The notes under the pieces were generated by a model. That model was given only the letters and a program-made list of their open reading frames with translations. It was not told the origin of the DNA and did no database searches. DNA of 11,861 bases from Acanthamoeba lenticulata. Lineage: Eukaryota; Discosea; Longamoebia; Acanthamoebidae. The stretch is from assembly GCA_002179805.1 (NCBI GenBank), contig NAVB01003124.1, positions 1 to 11,861 of the forward strand, written 5' to 3'. Shown here one piece after another: positions 5,473 through 11,861 of this stretch (positions are counted from its first letter, which is position 1; each line of letters begins with the position of its first letter). Position numbers and translations under genes: made by a program.

Positions 5473-8400
5473 TTAAAGATGGAGCAGAAGGGTGAGAGTC
5501 GCTTATCTTTATGTGGTGTGCTACTTGAAGAAGCTGCAGGACCACACCAAATTGTAGAATTGCAAGTGGTCATGTGCTTGGCTGACGTGGCAGCACGCGC
5601 CGAGCGGCTGCTGGGTCGCCGCGCAGCACTGGCAGTGGCCCTTCCCACCTACGAAGCTAACCAACTCCAAAGACGAACTCCACGCGGGGTGAACGCGGAC
5701 CTTGCACGCCTGCCCGCATGGTTCGATACATCGGCTGCCTGCTTCTGGCCTCGGTTTCAGGTACGTGCGACCATTCCTCTTTTTATGCTCGCAAGCATGC
5801 TGGATGCTCATGTGGACCTTTAGTCCATGTTGAAAGATGAGCTCGATTGTGATGTGGACTGGAACCGCAGCTTCTGCACCGGCAACGACATTTTGTTTCG
5901 CTCGTTCATGCGTTGGCAGGTATGATGTGTGGGCAGCACCGCGCGGCTGACGACGCCCAACATGTGAACTCTGATTAATCGTCCTGTGACAGCTACGTCG
6001 GTTGAAAGATCGCGGGTTCATTAAGCGCCGGCTGCGGCCTGTGCTGTACTCCTCCCGCCCGGGCAGCGAGTTGTACGTCTAAAGCCCCCCACTTTCCCAA
6101 ACAACACAACTTTGAGCTGACTGTCCATCTTCTGTTCCAGGCATGTTGAGCGGCCCTCGCGCCTTCGCGAGTACCTGGCCGTGAGGCAGGAGATTGTCTC
6201 CGAGGCTGATATGTCTGGTGTGGGAGGACGTTTGATGGTCCTTCTTCAGCGCGCGATGTCAGCGTGTGGGGCCGAGCGCGCCTACGTGGTGAGCATGTGC
6301 CCAGTGAATCAGCTTACCACGCTCTATAAGCAGAGCCAATGCCAAGTCGATCCCTGCGCCGATCTGGGCTTCTTTGTTGTGCTCGGCCGCCGGGCGCTAG
6401 ACCATGTCAGCAACCGCCAGCAGTGGAAGGAACTGCACGCAAAGACCTGGGTGGCCGTGTGCTCAAAGAGCGTGGCGCTGCACATGGCCCACCAAGGCTT
6501 TGTGCTGGCTACCGCGGGCGGCGACCCCGCCGACAAGAGTCGCATCAACATGGACGAGGAGGATGACGAGTGCGAACCTTCTCGCGTGAGGAATCAACCG
6601 CTGCTCCAGCTAGGCCGTATTTCTGGGCAGACCCTCGCGTACGTACAATTGCGATGTGACATCGAGGGCCAGCTTCACCGCCTGGTGCCCATCCAGGCCG
6701 TTCCCCTTCCCGTACATCATCCTTTTTTCTTCGTTACTTTGGTGTCTTCAAGGCGCGGCTCACGTGATAGGGCAGGATGACCACGCCAATATCGACCCGT
6801 ACATTGTGCTTATGGCCGGCCATGAAGAAGCTGATGAAGCTGTGTGCGTCACACACGCACTTAGTTGCCCAATCTGCACAAAGATCTTGCTGCCACCAAC
6901 TATTATTGCTGTATGTGGTGCAGAGCCCCGACTGGGCTCGTAGGTCAGGGCGAGGCGCATGTTCTTGCTCAAAGCCCCCACGCCTCCACCCTTCTCCTGT
7001 GTGACAACGACGCCATCACAGGTGCAGCGCCGTATTCAGTCGAGCATGTACAGATGGCCACCCAAGGCTCATCACCATGATCGCAGGTGGCGAGTCTGTC
7101 GTGTCTCTGGAGAAGAGCGAGGACTACTTTGTGCTCGATGGCGGAAGTTGGAGGGAACAGACGCTGACAGTCATCGAGGATCTCCAAGCACGATCATATC
7201 TCAATGCGGTGCGTCTGGATCGAGAAAGACTTGTATATGAGCTTAGAAGATCACTCACATGTTCCTCAACCATTACCGTAGAACGAGACTCGCGTACTTC
7301 GGCGCTTGCTCGAGTCCCAAAGTGAGTGGCCCATAGCCAGCGAGGCGGAGCTCACCCAGAACCTTGTCCATGCTTTCCTCGCCGTGTCCGGAGTGCTGCG
7401 CGGTTCGTCCCCTTTCTTGCGCTCGTCCGCCATCTCAAGCTCTACCCCTTCGTGGATTGGCTCATTTCGTGGAGTGATGATCCGGACCTGCACGCTCAGC
7501 CGCAGGCATCGAGGCCCTGCATGAGCGCGAGTGGGATTATGTGTTGACTCCGGCAGCTGCACGCGATGACGACGACGCAACCACCCGATCCGAGGTGTCA
7601 GCGGGCCGACAAGCCATTCTCGACTCTGCACGCGCTGCCTTTCGCACGTCGTGCGTTTTCTGAACCAGCCCCCAAAACACTCCATTTATTAATGAATTGA
7701 TTACTTTTTTCGTTGTGATGGATGACAGGTATCCGATGCACATGGTGGTGGTGCCATACAACGATCACGGAGTCAGAGCACTGGCCGTGTCACTGTTGTG
7801 TCATGTGGTCATGTGGGGCGCTTCCATGTGTCCGCGCGTACGCCATCACCTCGGCTCACACGTCCCTGTTCTTTTTTATAAGGTCTGTTTGCAGAGCGTG
7901 CGGATGGCATGTGCGATGGGCCACTTCTATCATCGCTCCACCAAGGCGTATCTCCACCAGGAGCTGGGGCCTCATATAAGCCGCTTCATGTGGCTCGCAG
8001 GGCGCACGCTGTCGTACCACCACGCCCACACCGAGAAGTCAAAGCTCAACAAGCTGCGGGAAATTCTTCAGGTGCGTGTCCTTACTTTCACCACTTGTCG
8101 ATCTTCATCCGGACATCGCGCCTCACGGTCAACACGTATCAACAGGCTTCCATCATCATCGCTCCTTCATGCGCGCCGATTATGTGGTTCCCCTCCCCTA
8201 CCCTCCATTTATTAGTATTTTAGTAATTGAACAAAAACAAAAACAAAAACAAAAAAAAAAACAGATAAAGAGGTTTAAAATATATTTAAATGCATAAAAA
8301 TACAGAAAGAGCGAGCGTTGGTGTTGTGGGCGGCACTGCGCCAGCCAGAGTCGTTCTTTGCGCAGTTCCCACTGGAGCTTGTGGCCTACGTCATGAGCTT

Positions 8401-9839
8401 CCTCCATGACATGCCTACCGCCCATGCGCTATCAACAACCAAGCCAGCAACCAAACCAGCAAAGAAGTCAACGAGCCCGTTGGTGGCGGAAGCGCCCAAC
8501 GTGACCTACCTCGTGCGTTGATCTTCTCCTTCCTTCTCTTCTCCTCCACAACGCAAACAGCGCAGAAACCTGAATGCACTGGATCCCATGCACACATCCA
8601 GGCTCTGGTGGATCGTCAGTTCAGGGATGACCTGAACCAGGTCTTCAAGGCAATAGCATGCGCGCTCCACTCAGGCATGTATGGTCAAGTTTACCAAATG
8701 ACCTTCTGCACTTTGCCCCGCCTCCTTCGCAGGTTTGCTTCTGTGTTCCAATTTTTTTTATTTATATTTTTTTTAGTTTTTATTAATTCATTTATTTTTC
8801 ACGCCATCTAGCTATCGATGCTCACTGGCCGGCAGCAACGGGACTGACCAAACCGGGCCATGGGCGCTTCACAATGTGTCCCTCCTCCGCCGCTTCTCCA
8901 AGGTACGCACACGCGTTTAACATCTACTAGTTCACCAACCAAGGCTGCGTGGTTGTGAAGCTGGTCGTGTGCGCGGTGTGGGTGATGGCGCCGGGTGAGG
9001 GCGCGCGCATGTGGGCCAGCTGGATCTCCCACAAGCAACATTGCACCCCCGCGATGATCAACTCTGACTCGCTTGAAGCCGCCACGGCGCACCTTTGCCG
9101 CTGGTGGCCCAAGTACGTCTCGGTGGCCAATAATGGAGACGCCCAAGCTCGCCAATTCCGGGTCAAGTTCGAGGGCTTGTCGTGTAAGCTGAGCGAAGTG
9201 GTACGGGTGATACCAACGGCGTCACGAGCCGTAAGCGCACAGTCAGCCTACCTGCGCCTCCTCATCGCGCGCATTGTCGAGCTGCGTCGGCGGCATCAAG
9301 CTACAGCAGTGGAAGTCGTGGTGACCACTCGACGGCCAGAGTGGGCGCAGCGCGTCCTGGACATCCTTGCCACTCTCTTGGTCGAGGAAGATGCACCTGC
9401 GTACAACGATGAGGAACAGAACGACGAAGCGAAGATGAGGAATAGTCAGCACACAGAAGATGAGGAGGAAAAGGAGGAGGATGCGAAGGAGAAAGAGACC
9501 TCCCCTCCTGCGCAGCAGAGGCGGTTCAGTCAGAGTGTGCGGGAGGCGGTGGGCCGCAGCTTTGCACTCGACGCGGCCCGTCGCGCACACATGACGTACA
9601 TCATACGCTACACGGAACACTTGTCGAATCTCATGCTCGATGAGGGCGCCACAGCCCTCTATGAGCAGCTGTCGTTCGACGAGGTTCAGTTCGTCCAGCG
9701 GTTTGCGCAGTACATCGCTCAGCAAGCCAAAGTATCGCGCGTGTCTGTTGTTTACGAGGACGACAGCACGGAGGATAAGCCACCAGAGGAGCTATGGGCT
9801 GTGCCTGGTTATCCATCATTGCGGGTTGCCAGCCCGTAA
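5470..9839 (+). CDS. Leucyl-tRNA-synthetase-like protein with lost catalytic motifs (probable pseudoenzyme), about 15 exons
   Basis: The spliced product is about 1,110 residues, a normal length for cytosolic LeuRS. Family blocks occur in the right order: ERLLGRRAALAVALP (exon 1, Rossmann half); DVDWNRSF plus RSFMRWQLRRLK (exons 2-3), matching the family's 'DWRRSF...FVRWQ'; editing-domain-like YVVSMCPVNQL and MAHQGF (exon 4); VVSLEKSEDYFVLDGGSW (exon 7, compare 'VVALCDQWYLDYGE..W'); EREWDYV (exon 9); SYPMHMVVVPYND and HVVMW (exon 10); then the anticodon-binding and C-terminal regions (exons 12-15, ending with LSFDEVQFVQRFAQYI). The HIGH tetrad aligns with IVEL, the editing TLRPET with MCPVNQ, and KMSKS is absent, with at most a remnant EKSKLN (about 8033). 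Aminoacylation and editing are therefore unlikely. A tRNA-binding, regulatory or structural role is speculation. Start: the ATG at 5479 is conservative, while the ATG at 5470 lies in the transposon end. An acidic insert occurs at about 9380-9520. The gene converges on the minus-strand gene at 9889. Confidence 0.75.
5761..8960 (+). other. Exon-intron structure of the LeuRS-like gene
   Basis: Introns proposed from GT-AG sites and phase: 5761-5823 (63 bp), 5920-5992 (73), 6073-6140 (68), 6712-6775 (64), 6806-6864 (59), 7022-7086 (65), 7209-7281 (73), 7403-7505 (103), 7651-7728 (78), 8072-8145 or 8076-8145 (74 or 70), 8187-8305 or 8215-8305 (119 or 91), 8513-8565 or 8513-8601 (53 or 89), 8733-8811 (79) and 8903-8960 (58). 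Best supported are those joining family blocks exactly: 5761, 5920, 6073, 7022, 7209, 7651, 8733 and 8903. Least certain are 6806 (weak donor; a single 6712-6864 intron also keeps phase), 7403 (GTTCGT donor, coding-like content), 8072/8187 (two phase-consistent models) and 8513. A further in-frame 57-bp candidate lies at 7838-7894. Confidence 0.6.
8210..8300. repeat. A-rich intronic stretch with CAAAAA units
   Basis: Within a proposed intron of the LeuRS-like gene, ACAAAA units recur (about 8231-8262) between AT-rich flanks. This composition contrasts sharply with the GC-rich exons on either side and supports the intron call. Confidence 0.7.
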
Positions 9840-9888
9840 ACTGGCTTTATGCATTGCACTGGATCATCTTCTCCTTTAATTGCTTTGG
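9840..9888. terminator. Short convergent 3' intergenic region
   Basis: Only 49 bases separate the stop of the LeuRS-like gene from the stop of the minus-strand fusion gene. No clear AATAAA signal is visible on either strand. The two transcripts probably overlap at their 3' ends. Confidence 0.4.
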
Positions 9889-11861
9889 TCATGTCGCCAC
9901 AAACAGAGTCACATACCAGTCCAACTTGGTCTGGTCGATGCTCATCTCGGACCCATCCTTGGCGTAACTCTGGAGAAAAGTCTCAACGTAGTCCGTGAGT
10001 CCGTTGAAACGAAGGCTCCACACGGCGCTTGCCAGGTCGCGGTAGCGATCCGCCAGCCCAGCGTCGCCCACGTCAAGTAGGCCCACCACCTCTGCTTCAT
10101 CATCCCCACCCACACGGAAGATGACGTTGGGAAGGCAGTAGTCCCCGTGAGTGAACGTGATATTCACTTCCGCATTGGGCGGCGCTAGGGCCAAGTGTTG
10201 TCGTAGCGCGTTGACGCGCTTCGTGCTACACCTTCCGGCGAGCGCTGCGCGCTCCTTGGCTGCCAGACGCGCTGCAATCCGCTTATCGAATCGTTGGTGG
10301 TCCTTGTCGGTGGCGAGACTCGCCCGCAGGCGACCGTTCTCGTGGAGGGCGCGGAGGCCACGGGCAAAGGCGACCGTGATGGCAAGCGGCCGGACCAGGG
10401 CGGCTGGGTCGGCTCCGGCGAGCCCAACCAGCGGGCTCATGAGAAGGAGATCGCGAGCCGCGGCGGAGGACGAGGGAGAGTAGTGCAGGATGCGAGGCGC
10501 CGCCACGCCGCACCGCTCAAACAGCTGCAGTGTGGCCGCCTCTGCGGCGAGACCTCCTTGGGCAGCCACCTTAAGATAGGCCCACGGGGCGGGCGTGGAG
10601 GAAGAAGCCGCTTGGTCCAAGCGCTCAAGGCGATAGACCGCTGCCCTCGAGCAGCCCATGCCGACCTGGTGCCAGGCGGCGCCTGCGGTGAGCTGCTCCA
10701 GCGTGGCATCGAGGACCAAATGGGCCGGCTTGCTCCAAAGCTCGTTGGCGATATCAGCCGAGCAGCGGACGCGGTACAGGCGCAGTTCATCGCCAACGCT
10801 TGCCATCTCCGCCATCTCAAGCTCGTCCAGGATCATGCCGCGTCCCACGTCGCCGAGCTCACCTTGCTCATCGGCGGTGGCGTCGCCCTTCACGGCCGCC
10901 ACAAACCGGTTGAGGCCCGCCCTGAGCCTGTTCTGGAGCAGGTAGAAGGATCCTCCTCCATCATCATCAGCAGCAGGTTGAGCGCCTTGGACGGCCTGCG
11001 GGTGGCGTATCCAAGTCTTGATGGTGTTGAGGAGGAGCGCAACCGCCTCCTCGCTGTAGAGCACTTCGGTGCCCACCACTACGTCGAACGAGCGAAGTGG
11101 GGACAACGCCGTCGCAGACATGGGCCACACGGCAGCCATGGATGTCGGGTTGCTCCAGTCGAGCCGAATGACCGATGGCGGGGAACGGCCTGAGTTCAGC
11201 ATCATCATCGCCCCCGTCAGCGCTCCAGGAGCCGAGGGCGATGACACACTGCGTGAGCCAGGGATCAGGCACCTTGGAAGAGATGGGCATTGAGCTTGAC
11301 GTTGTGGACGAGATTGGCCAGGGCTTCTTCGGACCGATCGCTGAGCGTCACCTGAGAGACAAGCACAAGCCGACCGGGATGGTCATCATCTTCTTTTGTT
11401 GTCGCTGAGGGGGGACCACTGAGGGAAGACGTCAAACCGTACGGTCGCGCCAAGTGTGGCGAGCACAAGACCTGGCAGGCCGCAGCCGCTGCCCAACTCG
11501 AGCGCTTTGGGTGAGGTCGTGCCAGTACCAGCTTGATCCTTGGCAACTGTGCCCCAGTAATGTGAGCAGAGCCACGAGGCCATGGCGACGGCACCGTCCC
11601 ACACTTGGCCGTGAGGTACGATGTCGTAGTCCTCCCGGATGTAGAGCAGCTTGAGGCCATGCTCAGCAGCGTCTTCGTTTACGTGGCCCCCACTCGCGGG
11701 CAGGTCGAGGCGGAGCACGCGACGTGCGTAGGCGATCGACGACTCAAGGCCATCCACTTGACCAACGTGCTGGACGCGCTCCAGGACGCTCTTGTGCATT
11801 TGCAGCTCTTCCTGTTGCACACGCTCCGCATCCTCGCGGCGCAAGGGGCCACTTTGCGCTG
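9889..11861 (-). CDS. Fusion of a METTL/Methyltransf_16-type methyltransferase and an APH(3')-like kinase, 5' end beyond the window
   Basis: Three exons on the minus strand: 11861-11443 (open to the edge; no ATG at its start), 11351-11273 and 11189-9889. Both introns join in phase. The N-terminal half is a class I SAM methyltransferase of the METTL21/FAM86 type: IVPHGQVWDGAVAMASWL, motif I ALELGSGCGLPGL (about 11467-11509), VTLSDRSEEAL in exon 2, RLDWSNP, and FDVVVGTEVLY (ending about 11056), where the family's DxxY reads EVLY. The C-terminal half matches aminoglycoside phosphotransferases of the APH(3') type: VGMGCSRAAVYRL, a YLK lysine, THGDYCLPNV (catalytic Asp codon 10141-10143, Asn 10126-10128), and VVGLLDVGDAGLADRYRDLA (metal-binding Asp 10072-10074). 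All key kinase residues are present. Length is at least 593 residues. Related methyltransferases modify lysines of proteins such as elongation factors; APH-fold kinases phosphorylate small molecules or proteins. Substrates here are unknown. Confidence 0.85.
11190..11272 (-). other. Second intron of the methyltransferase-kinase gene
   Basis: On the minus strand, donor GTGCCT starts at 11272 and acceptor CTCAG ends at 11190 (83 bp). Exon 2 ends with one base (G) and exon 3 starts with GC, making a Gly codon and joining HLFQ to RSPPSVIRLDW, the order expected in the methyltransferase fold. Confidence 0.8.
11352..11442 (-). other. First intron of the methyltransferase-kinase gene
   Basis: On the minus strand, donor GTACGG starts at 11442 and acceptor CTCTCAG ends at 11352 (91 bp, phase 0). 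It joins LVLATLGAT after motif I to VTLSDRSEEAL, the next methyltransferase strand. Confidence 0.85.

Noticed and set aside
7282..7402. Gamma-tubulin complex protein similarity
   Set aside because: Considered for the AELTQNLVHAFLAVSG segment, but flanking exons fit LeuRS block order much better.
8340..8410. F-box-like segment (FPLELVAYVMSFL)
   Set aside because: Short resemblance only; the segment falls where the LeuRS helical region is expected.
10294..11193. 299-codon + strand frame opposite the methyltransferase-kinase gene
   Set aside because: It is a GC-rich antisense shadow; the minus strand carries clear methyltransferase and APH motifs and in-phase introns.

Overview
This is eukaryotic nuclear DNA, most likely from a free-living protist. 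GC-rich coding blocks are broken by many short GT-AG introns (mostly about 58-100 bp, donors often GTGCGT, GTACGT or GTAAGT), and the spacers are AT-rich with poly-T, poly-A and microsatellites. No bacterial operon features are visible. An Acanthamoeba-like amoeba would fit the intron style and composition, but that is inference.

Layout from left to right. (1) 112-849, +: a small protein with a PARP-type zinc-finger-like N-terminus. A one-base loss in a C5 run appears to have put its acidic C-terminus out of frame. (2) 850-1299: no gene, but a GGT/GTG microsatellite and a telomere-like inverted repeat. (3) 1300-2663, +: a SET-domain protein, probably a lysine methyltransferase, with one intron and an Asp/Asn repeat placed between SET core and post-SET. 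(4) About 2708-5472: a piggyBac-type DNA transposon with 30-bp terminal inverted repeats (25/30 identical) and a TTAA at its right end. A 64-bp intron joins the two halves of its transposase in frame, and the gene carries two large in-frame minisatellites. (5) 5470/5479-9839, +: a gene of about 15 exons coding for about 1,110 residues. By its order of conserved blocks I identify it as a divergent cytosolic-type leucyl-tRNA synthetase whose HIGH, KMSKS and editing signatures are all unrecognisable. (6) 9889-11861 (running off the edge), -: a three-exon gene fusing a METTL/Methyltransf_16-type methyltransferase to a complete-looking APH(3')-like kinase. It is tail-to-tail with gene 5, 45-50 bp apart.

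The two most interesting items are the leucyl-tRNA-synthetase-like pseudoenzyme, whose frame is kept across about 14 introns while its catalytic motifs are gone, and the methyltransferase-APH kinase fusion. The transposon lies directly against the 5' end of the synthetase-like gene: the last three bases of its right inverted repeat are an in-frame ATG. Splice models come from reading frames and phase arithmetic only; no transcript evidence was available.
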